Shown piece by piece: positions 1-7,250 of a stretch of 64,000 nucleotides of DNA. The notes under the pieces are model-generated. The model did no database searches. It had not been told where the DNA came from and worked only from the letters and a program-made list of their open reading frames with translations. Position 1 is the first letter of the stretch. Each line of letters starts with the position of its first letter. The position numbers and the translations under genes are program-made. The stretch spans positions 62,001 to 126,000 of the forward strand of contig NZ_JXYH01000001.1 in NCBI RefSeq assembly GCF_001262635.1, given 5' to 3'. The DNA comes from Aestuariivita boseongensis. Lineage in GTDB: Bacteria > Pseudomonadota > Alphaproteobacteria > Rhodobacterales > Rhodobacteraceae.

Positions 1-946
1 AGACGCCCTGACCGATGCTGCAGCCCACCGCCAAAATTGCGCCCGGGCCCATGATGGCGGCACCAACGATCTGGCGTTTCAACTCGCGCGGGTCTTCACA
101 GGCCTCCCAGCGGAACTGGCCCTTGGAATAAGATCCCAAACAGGCCCCCAGAAGAACGCCAACCACGGATCCGACGCTGAAAGACAGCGTGTTGCCCGAG
201 GCGGTCATTGCGTAATAGATCGTGTCGCCGATCGGAGCGGCAAAGCTGTGGGTTTCGATCGGTTCGGCCTCGAACCCGGTGACGGCCACCCAATAGGTGC
301 CGACCCAGCCCGACACGATGGCCAGCCCGACAGCAGCCCCCCAGAAAATATGCGAGGGCGATCTTCGCATGGCGGAACTGCCAAGCGTTACAAGAATGAT
401 GGTGCTGCCGATGATCAGCCCGGTCAGCAAAGGATCGACGCCGAAGGACGATTGCATCATCTGGCTGATTCCCTGGGGAGAGGTCGCGCCTTCTTCAGCC
501 GGGAAAAGCCATACGCGCAGATGGGCAAGCGGCCCGGACATCACGAAATAGGCGGACAGGCCCATGACCAGGACAATAACGAATGATCTCAGGTCGCCGC
601 CGCCCAGTCGTGCCAGCGCCCCGTATCCGCAGTTTCCGCAGATCGCCATGCCATAGCCAAACATCAACCCGCCCACGATCGTGCCAACCGGGTTCCAGAC
701 CCGGTCAAGGTAAGCGGTTTGCGTCAGGTCGAAATGGCCCATGTAAAGGGCAATGTGGACGCCGATGATCGCCACGCCAATCGCGATGCCCCACATGCGC
801 AGGCGCCGGTCGTCAGATCCGTAAAGAACGTCTTCGATTGCGCCAAGGGTACAAAAGCGCCCCATGCGTGCCGCGATACCAAGTACAAAACCGCCGATCA
901 GACCAATCAGCGCGTCGGCATTCGCTTCACCAAGCAATTCGAGCAT
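1..946 (-). CDS. soxT: YeeE/YedE family sulfur-compound transporter SoxT, C-terminus cut by window edge
   Basis: Polytopic inner-membrane protein, 315 codons visible from the ATG at 946; the 3' end lies beyond base 1. It belongs to the YeeE/YedE (TsuA) family, whose members import thiosulfate or other sulfur compounds. The family cysteines are visible in the motifs GRFCTLGA near the N-terminus, AICGNCGYGA in the middle and AVGCSIGQG near the left edge. A strong Shine-Dalgarno GGAGG lies 10 bases before the start. It follows soxR by 38 bases on the same strand, so it is probably the last gene of a soxS-soxR-soxT unit. The soxT name is by position and family; substrate is inferred. Confidence 0.85.
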   Translation of the reverse strand, partial: MLELLGEANADALIGLIGGFVLGIAARMGRFCTLGAIEDVLYGSDDRRLRMWGIAIGVAIIGVHIALYMGHFDLTQTAYLDRVWNPVGTIVGGLMFGYGMAICGNCGYGALARLGGGDLRSFVIVLVMGLSAYFVMSGPLAHLRVWLFPAEEGATSPQGISQMMQSSFGVDPLLTGLIIGSTIILVTLGSSAMRRSPSHIFWGAAVGLAIVSGWVGTYWVAVTGFEAEPIETHSFAAPIGDTIYYAMTASGNTLSFSVGSVVGVLLGACLGSYSKGQFRWEACEDPRELKRQIVGAAIMGPGAILAVGCSIGQGV

Positions 947-984
947 GTCCGGTGTCCTCCTCCCGGACTGGGGCGAGCGTCCGG

Positions 985-1368
985 TCAGTCTTCCCTGCAA
1001 AACAGGTCGTAGACTGTCTCCATGATTTTCTTGGGCCGCTCATCTGTCAAGCTATAGTAAATCGTCTTTCCCTCGCGGCGTGGTGTGACCAGGCCTTCCA
1101 GGCGCAACCTGGTCAATTGCTGCGAGACGGCGGATTGCCGGGCTGACAGAAGATCTTCCAATTCGGTGACCGATTTTTCACCCGTGGTCAGGTGGCACAG
1201 GATCATCAGGCGACCTTCATGGCTGATGCTCTTGAGGAAGTTACAGGCCCGTTCCGCATTCTTCATCATTCGGTCCATATCTTCGTCGCTCATATCAAGG
1301 TCAAAGACAGGCAGACGGGACGTTGCTGCTTCCTCAAGCTCGAAATCATGTGTCGGATCAAGTGTCAT
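985..1368 (-). CDS. soxR: ArsR-family repressor of sulfur oxidation genes, SoxR
   Basis: A 127-residue winged helix-turn-helix repressor. The recognition region is SARQSAVSQQLTRLR, followed by the wing RREGKTIYYSL. Position next to soxS and opposite soxVW matches SoxR of Paracoccus and Pseudaminobacter, which represses sox promoters until thiosulfate or sulfide is present. Two cysteines, C58 in MILCHL and C124 in the C-terminal FCRED, are 66 residues apart, the same spacing as the persulfide-sensing pair of SqrR (C41/C107) and BigR (C42/C108). This suggests sensing by tetrasulfide or disulfide formation; that is inference. An additional C42 is present. Translated 6 bases after soxS. Confidence 0.92.
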   Translation of the reverse strand: MTLDPTHDFELEEAATSRLPVFDLDMSDEDMDRMMKNAERACNFLKSISHEGRLMILCHLTTGEKSVTELEDLLSARQSAVSQQLTRLRLEGLVTPRREGKTIYYSLTDERPKKIMETVYDLFCRED

Positions 1369-1374
1369 CGTACT

Positions 1375-1743
1375 TCAACTTCTTTCTGGCGCGACGATAC
1401 TCGCGTCGTCCAGCATCATTTTCAGAAGGCCCCAAAAGAATTCTTCACCGGGATACCCCTCGATACGGCCGACTTCTGCACCGTTCTGAACCAGGATGAA
1501 TGTCGGCGTGAAGCGGACCTTGCTGGTAAAGTCCACATCCGGAGTGTCAACCCGCAGGTCATACCGTTTGAGCGGGGCCGCCCGGCCCTCGTCGGTTTTC
1601 GCATAGATATGAGAAATCTCGGAGTTCCATTTCGCGCACCAGTAACATCCGGGTTCTTCCGCCATCAGCAAATAGGTATCCGCCCAGGCTGCCACGGGCA
1701 GCCAGGTCATGATCAGCAGAAAAAACGTTTTGATCGAGCGCAC
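1375..1743 (-). CDS. soxS: periplasmic thioredoxin-like protein SoxS
   Basis: A 122-residue protein starting at a GTG (1743) with GAGG six bases upstream. Residues 1-21 form a Sec signal peptide ending AAWA. A thioredoxin-type active site C33-Y-W-C36 follows, and the cis-proline region FTPTFIL is present. In Paracoccus SoxS is a periplasmic reductant that keeps SoxYZ active, receiving electrons via SoxV. It is divergent from soxV with 82 bases between, a region holding an operator-like inverted repeat. First gene of soxS-soxR-soxT. Confidence 0.9.
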   Translation of the reverse strand: MRSIKTFFLLIMTWLPVAAWADTYLLMAEEPGCYWCAKWNSEISHIYAKTDEGRAAPLKRYDLRVDTPDVDFTSKVRFTPTFILVQNGAEVGRIEGYPGEEFFWGLLKMMLDDASIVAPERS

Positions 1744-1782
1744 AGTGAACCTCGATTGACGCGGTCTGGCTTCTTATCATAA

Positions 1783-1804
1783 CTTAATATTTGAATACAT
1801 TAAG
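1783..1804. promoter_or_regulatory. putative SoxR operator between soxS and soxV
   Basis: The soxS-soxV divergent spacer holds an AT-rich inverted repeat with arms CTTAAT and ATTAAG around a 10-base centre. ACTTAAT and TTGAAT elements recur in the repeat upstream of soxX. In Pseudaminobacter the homologous soxS-soxV and soxW-soxX spacers are the regions bound by SoxR. Assignment here rests on position and symmetry. Confidence 0.5.
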
Positions 1805-1825
1805 GCAAGCCAGTGAGTACGAATT

Positions 1826-2566
1826 ATGCTCGATGTGACATTTTTGGGTGCTTTTCTTGCTGGTTTGCTGTCTTTTCTGTCGCCCTGCGTGCTTCCGATC
1901 GTGCCATTTTACCTCAGTTACCTTGCTGGAGTGGGAATCAACCAGATCTCGGCGAAGGCTGAAATATCGCCCGCGATCCGCCTGCGGGCCTTTCTGGCGG
2001 CGGGCTGTTTTTCTCTGGGCGTGATTGTCGTTTTCATGGGGCTGGGCGCGACGGCAACGGCCTTCGGGCAAGTGGTGCGCGAATATTTCGATGTTCTGCG
2101 CTGGGTGGCTGCGGCCATCATCATTGCAATGGGGCTGCATTTTCTGGGCGTCATACGGATCGGGTTTCTGTATCGCCAGTTCCGCGCGGATGCGGGCGAT
2201 ACGTCCAATGTCGGATTGGTCGGCGCGTTTGTCATCGGTATGGCATTTGCCTTTGGCTGGACGCCATGCGTCGGTCCGGTTCTGGCAACGATCCTGTTCA
2301 CCGCGGCAGGTCAGGAAACCGCTGGGCAGGGGGCCGTTTTACTTTTCGTTTACGGCTTGGGCATGACGCTTCCGTTTATCCTCGCGGCCTTGTTCATTGG
2401 GCCGTTCATGTCCTGGATGGCGCGGTTTCGCCGCCATCTTGGCACAGTCGAAAAAATCATGGGCGCTCTGCTCATCCTGTTCGGTGTGTTGATCGCCACC
2501 AATTCCGTCAATGTCATAGCGCAGTGGATGCTGGAGCACATGCCGTGGTTCAGCGCGATTGGCTAA
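1826..2566 (+). CDS. soxV: CcdA-type thiol-disulfide membrane transporter SoxV
   Basis: A 246-residue, six-helix membrane protein of the CcdA/DsbD-beta family. The two redox cysteines are C21 in the motif LSPCVLP and C148 in GWTPCVGP. It carries electrons from cytoplasmic thioredoxin across the membrane to the periplasmic thioredoxins SoxW and SoxS, which maintain the SoxY thiol. Start ATG lies opposite soxS; the stop codon at 2564-2566 is immediately followed by the Shine-Dalgarno for soxW, indicating a coupled pair. Confidence 0.93.
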   Translation: MLDVTFLGAFLAGLLSFLSPCVLPIVPFYLSYLAGVGINQISAKAEISPAIRLRAFLAAGCFSLGVIVVFMGLGATATAFGQVVREYFDVLRWVAAAIIIAMGLHFLGVIRIGFLYRQFRADAGDTSNVGLVGAFVIGMAFAFGWTPCVGPVLATILFTAAGQETAGQGAVLLFVYGLGMTLPFILAALFIGPFMSWMARFRRHLGTVEKIMGALLILFGVLIATNSVNVIAQWMLEHMPWFSAIG

Positions 2567-2579
2567 GGAGGTGTATGCC

Positions 2580-3140
2580 ATGTTCCGCGTATTTGTTTTT
2601 CTGATCTCGATCCTGTTCGCAAGCGCCGCCGCTGCCGTCGAAATGGGGGATGACGGGCTGCATAAGACGAGCTGGATGCGCGACACGTTCAAGGATCTGA
2701 CCGAAGATCTTGCCGAGGCGAACGCCGAAGGCAAACGGCTGATGATCATCATCGAACAGCGCGGCTGCATCTATTGCAAAAAGATGCACGAGGAGGTGTT
2801 TCCGCTGCCTGAAATCGCGGATTACATCACCGAAAATTTCTTCGTCGTGCAGCTGAACATGTTCGGCGATGTCGAGGTGACTGATTTCGACGGCACCGCG
2901 CTGCCCGAAAAAGACATGGTCAGGCGCTGGGGGGCGTTGTTCACACCCAGCATCTATTTCTTTCCCGAAGAGGTGTCCGAGGACATGACTGCCGTTCAGG
3001 CCGCCGTGGCGCACATGCCCGGCGCGTTTGGCAAGGGGACGACGCTGAACATGCTCAGGTGGGTGGTCGAGAAGGGATATGAATCGGACGAGCCGTTTCA
3101 GAAATACCATGCACGTAAATTGGAAGAGCAGGGCAACTGA
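2580..3140 (+). CDS. soxW: periplasmic thioredoxin SoxW
   Basis: A 186-residue thioredoxin-like protein. The ATG at 2580 is chosen because AAGGAGGTG sits just before it, overlapping the soxV stop; an in-frame TTG at 2559 has no ribosome site. Residues 1-19 are a signal peptide ending SAAAA. The active site is C63-I-Y-C66, with a cis-proline at LFTPSIYFF. It is the known partner of SoxV in relaying reductant to the periplasm. Longer than SoxS by a C-terminal extension after about residue 140. Confidence 0.9.
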   Translation: MFRVFVFLISILFASAAAAVEMGDDGLHKTSWMRDTFKDLTEDLAEANAEGKRLMIIIEQRGCIYCKKMHEEVFPLPEIADYITENFFVVQLNMFGDVEVTDFDGTALPEKDMVRRWGALFTPSIYFFPEEVSEDMTAVQAAVAHMPGAFGKGTTLNMLRWVVEKGYESDEPFQKYHARKLEEQGN

Positions 3141-3149
3141 TCTCAGCGC

Positions 3150-3200
3150 ATGCTGCAGGTGCGAATGTTCCTTTCGCGAAATGCTGCAAGTGCGAACGTA
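3150..3200. repeat. two direct repeats upstream of soxX
   Basis: Near-identical 20-base copies start at 3150 and 3181 (ATGCTGCA[G/A]GTGCGAA[T/C]GT), 31 bases apart, which is three helical turns. Both contain TGCGAAYGT; the first copy's TGCGAATGT is identical to the right half of the palindrome before soxB. They lie between the soxW stop and the soxX promoter and could bind a regulator cooperatively on one DNA face. Confidence 0.6.
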
Positions 3201-3205
3201 TTGAA

Positions 3206-3225
3206 AAATTCACTTAATTGAATTT
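3206..3225. promoter_or_regulatory. putative SoxR operator upstream of soxX
   Basis: A perfect inverted repeat AAATTCA-N6-TGAATTT, directly upstream of a plausible soxX -35 element. Position in the soxW-soxX spacer matches the second SoxR-bound region known from Pseudaminobacter. Confidence 0.55.
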
Positions 3226-3229
3226 GATG

Positions 3230-3259
3230 TTGCGTTCACGGATTTGTGTGCCCTAGTAT
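3230..3259 (+). promoter_or_regulatory. possible soxX promoter
   Basis: TTGCGT at 3230-3235 and TAGTAT at 3254-3259 with an 18-base spacer would start transcription near 3265, giving a leader of about 20 bases before the soxX ribosome site. It abuts the operator-like repeat. By eye only. Confidence 0.35.
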
Positions 3260-3283
3260 ACTGGAAAGCCTAAGGGAGGAATC

Positions 3284-3757
3284 ATGCGCAGAGTAATTGC
3301 AGTGGTCGCAGGCATCGCCAGCTTCGGCACCGCCGTTTTGGCCGATACAGTCGCGCCGACAGAGGTGAAATTCGTTGATGGGGCAGTTGAAATGCCGCTG
3401 ACCAATCAGGCAGGCAACCCCGAAGAGGGTGCGATCCTGATGAACAAAGGTTCGGGCAATTGCATTGCCTGTCACCAGGTGACAGCGCTGTCGCATCTGC
3501 CGTTCCATGGCGAAATCGGACCGACGCTGGATGGCGTGGCCGACCGCTGGAGCGAAGCAGATCTGCGGGGCATCGTGGCCGATGCCAAAGTGATGTTCGA
3601 AGGGTCGATGATGCCTTCGTTCTATCGCACGGAAGGCTTTATCCGGATCGGAGACGGCTATACCGGCAACGCCCTTGAGGGCGAGGTCGAGCCGCTTTTG
3701 ACCGCGCAGCAGGTTGAGGACATCGTGGCCTTCCTGCTGACGCTCAAAGAAGAATAA
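3284..3757 (+). CDS. soxX: monohaem c-type cytochrome SoxX
   Basis: A 157-residue periplasmic cytochrome c subunit of SoxAX, which joins thiosulfate to the SoxY cysteine. A Sec signal occupies residues 1-20. The haem site is C60-I-A-C63-H64 and a methionine axial ligand is likely in GSMMPSFY. GGGAGGA lies just before the ATG. First gene of soxXYZA; length is usual for the Paracoccus-type SoxX. Confidence 0.95.
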   Translation: MRRVIAVVAGIASFGTAVLADTVAPTEVKFVDGAVEMPLTNQAGNPEEGAILMNKGSGNCIACHQVTALSHLPFHGEIGPTLDGVADRWSEADLRGIVADAKVMFEGSMMPSFYRTEGFIRIGDGYTGNALEGEVEPLLTAQQVEDIVAFLLTLKEE

Positions 3758-3787
3758 ACCCTGAATTTTCAGAGATTGGAGACAGAA

Positions 3788-4210
3788 ATGGCACTGACAC
3801 GGCGGAACATGATTGTTCTCAGCTCGGCCGCTCTGGCCGCCACCGGCCTGGGCGCAATGCCCGCGTTTGCCTCGCTGGCAGAAGACGAAATCGCAAAGCT
3901 GACAGGCGGGGCCGATGTCGGCTCTGGCGAACTGAGCCTGACCGCTCCGGAAATCGCCGAAAACGGTAACACGGTACCGATCGAAGTATCGGCACCCGGC
4001 GCCGTCATGGTGGCGCTTTTTGCGGACGGCAACCCGACACCGGCTGTCGCCACCATCAAGTTTGGCAAGCTGAACCCGACCCATGTGGCGTCCACACGGA
4101 TCCGTCTGGCCAAGACGCAGAATGTGATCGCCGTCGCCCAGATGGAAGACGGGTCGTTCCAGCGCGCTCAGGCAGAAGTGAAAGTCACCATCGGCGGCTG
4201 CGGCGGCTGA
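3788..4210 (+). CDS. soxY: sulfur carrier subunit SoxY
   Basis: A 140-residue protein whose C-terminus is the carrier arm GGCGG, with C138 as the sulfur-bearing residue. A Tat signal is visible (TRRNMIVL followed by an Ala-rich stretch to about residue 27), so the folded SoxYZ is exported by the Tat system with SoxZ riding along. ATG 3788 is preferred to an upstream TTG because GGAGA lies nine bases before it. Oxidation intermediates of thiosulfate stay bound to this cysteine through the cycle. Confidence 0.96.
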   Translation: MALTRRNMIVLSSAALAATGLGAMPAFASLAEDEIAKLTGGADVGSGELSLTAPEIAENGNTVPIEVSAPGAVMVALFADGNPTPAVATIKFGKLNPTHVASTRIRLAKTQNVIAVAQMEDGSFQRAQAEVKVTIGGCGG

Positions 4211-4234
4211 TTTCGAGAGACGAGGAGATAAGAT

Positions 4235-4564
4235 ATGGCATCTGGCGTAAAACCCCGCGTGAAAGTCCCGAAATCAGCAGCAGCTGGCGAGACGATCACG
4301 ATCAAGACCCTGATCAGCCACAAGATGGAAAGCGGTCAGCGCAAGGACGACGATGGCAACCCCATCCCGCGTTCGATCATCAACCGCTTCACCTGTGACT
4401 TCAACGGCGAGAACGTGATCGACATCACGTTGGAGCCTGCAATTTCGACCAACCCGTATTTCCAGTTTGACTCTGTCGTTCCTGAATCGGGCGAGTTCAC
4501 CTTCACTTGGTATGACGACGATGGTTCGGTCTACGAAGAAAAGAAGGCCATCGAGGTCAGCTAA
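4235..4564 (+). CDS. soxZ: sulfur carrier partner subunit SoxZ
   Basis: A 109-residue immunoglobulin-like protein without a signal peptide, as expected for SoxZ, which is exported in complex with SoxY. Conserved stretches such as KVPKSAAAGETITIKTL and FTFTWYDDDG are visible. It follows soxY by 24 bases with GAGGAG before the ATG. Confidence 0.95.
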   Translation: MASGVKPRVKVPKSAAAGETITIKTLISHKMESGQRKDDDGNPIPRSIINRFTCDFNGENVIDITLEPAISTNPYFQFDSVVPESGEFTFTWYDDDGSVYEEKKAIEVS

Positions 4565-4588
4565 CCGGTTGTTCAGGGAGGACCGACA

Positions 4589-5446
4589 GTGAGCTATAAC
4601 AAGAAACTAACGATTGGCCTTGCATGCGCGTCGGCACTTGGATTCGGTGTCGCCGCGTGGGCGGGTCCGGACGAGGACAATCTGGTCATCAATGGTGAGA
4701 TCGAGATTGTCACCGAGGCCGCGGCGCCCGAGCATATGGAATATGTCGACACGATCTATTCCGGCTGGCGGTTCCGTTCGGATGAAACCCAGGCCGTGCA
4801 AGCCGACGACTTCGACAACCCGTCGATGATCTTCGTCGAAACTGCCATGGAAGTATGGGACACTGTGGAAGGGACTGAAGGCAAATCCTGTTCGTCCTGC
4901 CACAACGACGTGGAAAGCCTGCGTGGCGTCCGCGCGGTCTACCCGAAGTGGAATGAAAAGGCCGGCGAAGTCCGCACGCTTGAGCATCAGATCAATGATT
5001 GCCGTGAAAACCAGATGGGCGCCGAAAAGTGGAAATACACTGGCGGTGATATGGTCAACATGGTCAGCCTGATCTCAATGGTGTCGCGGGGCATGCCCAT
5101 GAACGTGGCCATCGACGGCCCGGCGCAATCGACCTGGGAACAGGGCAAAGAGCTGTATTACACGCGCTTTGGCCAGTTGGAGTTGTCATGCGCCAATTGT
5201 CACGAAGACAATTACGGCAACATGATCCGCGCCGACCATCTGAGCCAGGGTCAGATCAACGGGTTCCCGACCTACCGGTTGAAGAACACCAAGCTGAACT
5301 CGGTTCATGCGCGCTTCAAAGGCTGTGTCCGCGATACCCGCGCCCACACCTTCAAGCCGGGCGGGCCCGAATTCACCGCGCTTGAGCTTTATGTCGCATC
5401 GCGCGGCAACGGTCTGAGCGTCGAGGGCCCGTCGGTCCGCAACTAA
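4589..5446 (+). CDS. soxA: dihaem c-type cytochrome SoxA
   Basis: A 285-residue catalytic subunit of SoxAX (L-cysteine S-thiosulfotransferase). Start is GTG with GGGAGGA before it. Signal peptide to about residue 25. Two haem sites are present, C101-SS-C104-H and C201-AN-C204-H, so this is the dihaem form as in Paracoccus. C246 in KGCVRDTRA is the persulfide-modified active-site and haem ligand cysteine. The gene ends the soxXYZA group; a hairpin and operator-like site follow before soxB. Confidence 0.96.
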   Translation: MSYNKKLTIGLACASALGFGVAAWAGPDEDNLVINGEIEIVTEAAAPEHMEYVDTIYSGWRFRSDETQAVQADDFDNPSMIFVETAMEVWDTVEGTEGKSCSSCHNDVESLRGVRAVYPKWNEKAGEVRTLEHQINDCRENQMGAEKWKYTGGDMVNMVSLISMVSRGMPMNVAIDGPAQSTWEQGKELYYTRFGQLELSCANCHEDNYGNMIRADHLSQGQINGFPTYRLKNTKLNSVHARFKGCVRDTRAHTFKPGGPEFTALELYVASRGNGLSVEGPSVRN

Positions 5447-5453
5447 TCCTTGG

Positions 5454-5485
5454 AATGGCCCCGCGCGTTGCGTGCTGGGGCCATT
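5454..5485 (+). terminator. hairpin between soxA and soxB
   Basis: Perfect nine-base arms AATGGCCCC / GGGGCCATT around a 14-base loop, starting eight bases after the soxA stop. There is only a short T run afterwards, so it may be an attenuator or mRNA-stabilising hairpin rather than a full terminator. Confidence 0.55.
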
Positions 5486-5497
5486 TCCCTGCCAATA

Positions 5498-5517
5498 ACA
5501 TTCATACATGCGAATGT
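5498..5517. promoter_or_regulatory. operator-like palindrome upstream of soxB
   Basis: Inverted repeat ACATTC-N8-GAATGT ending 19 bases before the soxB ATG. Its 16-base core ATTCATACATGCGAAT matches the sequence upstream of soxG (16348-16363) at 15 of 16 positions. A SoxR site controlling a separate soxB promoter is the simplest reading. Confidence 0.55.
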
Positions 5518-5536
5518 GTATAAGGAGCTCCAGAAT

Positions 5537-7234
5537 ATGATTTCGCGGCGTGATTTTCTGCAAGTCGGCATGGCGGCCTCGGCAATTGTCGGGGCATCTG
5601 GTTTTGGCAACTGGGCGCGGCTGGCGGCGCAGCAGCGTCTGACACAGGACCAGTTGCTGGAGTTCGATACATTCGGAAATGTCTCCCTGATCCATGTCAC
5701 GGATATCCACGCACAGCTGAAGCCGATCTATTTCCGCGAGCCCTCCATCAATCTGGGTGTAGGCGACAACAAAGGGGCGGTGCCCCATGTAACGGGGGCG
5801 GACTTCCGCAGGCTGTATGGTATTGAGGACGGCAGCCCCAGCCACTACGCGCTGAGCTCGGGCGATTTCGCGGCGCTGGCCGATATGTACGGCCGCGTTG
5901 GTGGGCTGGACCGCGTTGCCACCGTGATCAAGGCTATCCGCGCCGACCGCCCCGATGCGATCCTGCTGGATGGCGGGGACACCTGGCACGGGTCGTACAC
6001 CTGCTATCAGACGCAGGGTCAGGATATGGTCAATGTGATGAACGCGCTTGCGCCCGACGCGATGACCTTCCACTGGGAATTCACTCTGGGCAGCGACCGT
6101 GTGGCCGAGCTTGTCGAAAGTCTGCCCTTTGCTGCTTTGGGTCAGAACATCTTCGATGCGGAATGGGATGAGCCGACCGAACTGTTCCCGCCCTACAAGA
6201 TGTTCGAACGTGGCGGCACCAAGATTGCCGTCATCGGTCAGGCGTTCCCCTATATGCCCATCGCCAACCCGCGCTGGATGTTCCCGGAATACTCTTTCGG
6301 CATCCGCGACGAGAACATGCAGGAAATGGTCGACGAAGTGCGTGGACTGGGCGCGGAGTGCGTTGTCGTGCTCAGCCATAACGGCTTTGACGTCGACAAG
6401 AAGATGGCCACCGTCGTCAGCGGCATCGACGTGATCCTGTCGGGTCACACCCATGACGCGCTGCCCGAACCCGCGCTGGCAGGCGAGACGATCATCGTGC
6501 CTTCGGGGTCCAACGGGAAATTCGTCAGCCGCGTCGATCTGGATATCCGTGACGGGCGGATGATGGGCTTCAAACACAAGCTGATCCCGATCTTCTCGGA
6601 CGTGATCGAACCGGATGCCGAGATGGCCGCCCTGATCGACGAACAGCGCGCGCCCTATGAGGCCGAGCTGTCCGAGGTGATCGGCAAGACCGACAGCCTG
6701 CTCTATCGCCGCGGCAATTTCAACGGGACTTGGGATGACCTGATCTGCGACGCGCTTCTGTCCGAACGCGAAGCGGAAATCGCGCTGAGCCCGGGTGTCC
6801 GCTGGGGGCCGTCGCTGGTGCCGGGTCAGGACATCACGCGCGAGGATATCTGGAACGTGACCTCGATGACCTATGGGGAAGCCTACCGGACCGAAATGAC
6901 GGGCGAGTTCCTGAAAGTCGTGCTTGAGGATGTGGCCGACAACATCTTCAACCCCGATCCCTATTACCAGCAGGGCGGCGACATGGTCCGCACTGGCGGG
7001 CTGGGCTACCGCATTGATGTCAGCAAGCCCCAGGGCGAGCGGATCTCGAACATGACCCTTCTCAAAACCGGCGAGCCGATTGATCCGGCACGGTCCTATG
7101 TGGTGGCCGGTTGGGCTTCGGTCAATGAGGGTACGGAAGGGCCGCAGATCTGGGATGTGGTTGAATCCCACATTCGCAAAATGGGCACCGTGACGGTGCA
7201 GCCGAACAACAGCGTCGAAGTTACCGGCGTCTAA
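5537..7234 (+). CDS. soxB: thiosulfohydrolase SoxB
   Basis: A 565-residue enzyme that hydrolyses sulfate off SoxY-bound thiosulfonate using two Mn ions. Start ATG 5537 gives a Tat signal, MISRRDFLQVG, and has AAGGAG nine bases upstream. The 5'-nucleotidase-type metallophosphatase motifs are present: HVTDIHAQ, DGGDTWHGS, FHWEFTLG (the SoxB version of the usual NHE box), VLSHNGFD and SGHTHDALP. The C-terminal nucleotidase domain follows from about residue 380. First gene of soxBCDEF. Confidence 0.96.
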   Translation: MISRRDFLQVGMAASAIVGASGFGNWARLAAQQRLTQDQLLEFDTFGNVSLIHVTDIHAQLKPIYFREPSINLGVGDNKGAVPHVTGADFRRLYGIEDGSPSHYALSSGDFAALADMYGRVGGLDRVATVIKAIRADRPDAILLDGGDTWHGSYTCYQTQGQDMVNVMNALAPDAMTFHWEFTLGSDRVAELVESLPFAALGQNIFDAEWDEPTELFPPYKMFERGGTKIAVIGQAFPYMPIANPRWMFPEYSFGIRDENMQEMVDEVRGLGAECVVVLSHNGFDVDKKMATVVSGIDVILSGHTHDALPEPALAGETIIVPSGSNGKFVSRVDLDIRDGRMMGFKHKLIPIFSDVIEPDAEMAALIDEQRAPYEAELSEVIGKTDSLLYRRGNFNGTWDDLICDALLSEREAEIALSPGVRWGPSLVPGQDITREDIWNVTSMTYGEAYRTEMTGEFLKVVLEDVADNIFNPDPYYQQGGDMVRTGGLGYRIDVSKPQGERISNMTLLKTGEPIDPARSYVVAGWASVNEGTEGPQIWDVVESHIRKMGTVTVQPNNSVEVTGV

Positions 7235-7250
7235 GATGGAGACTGAACAC

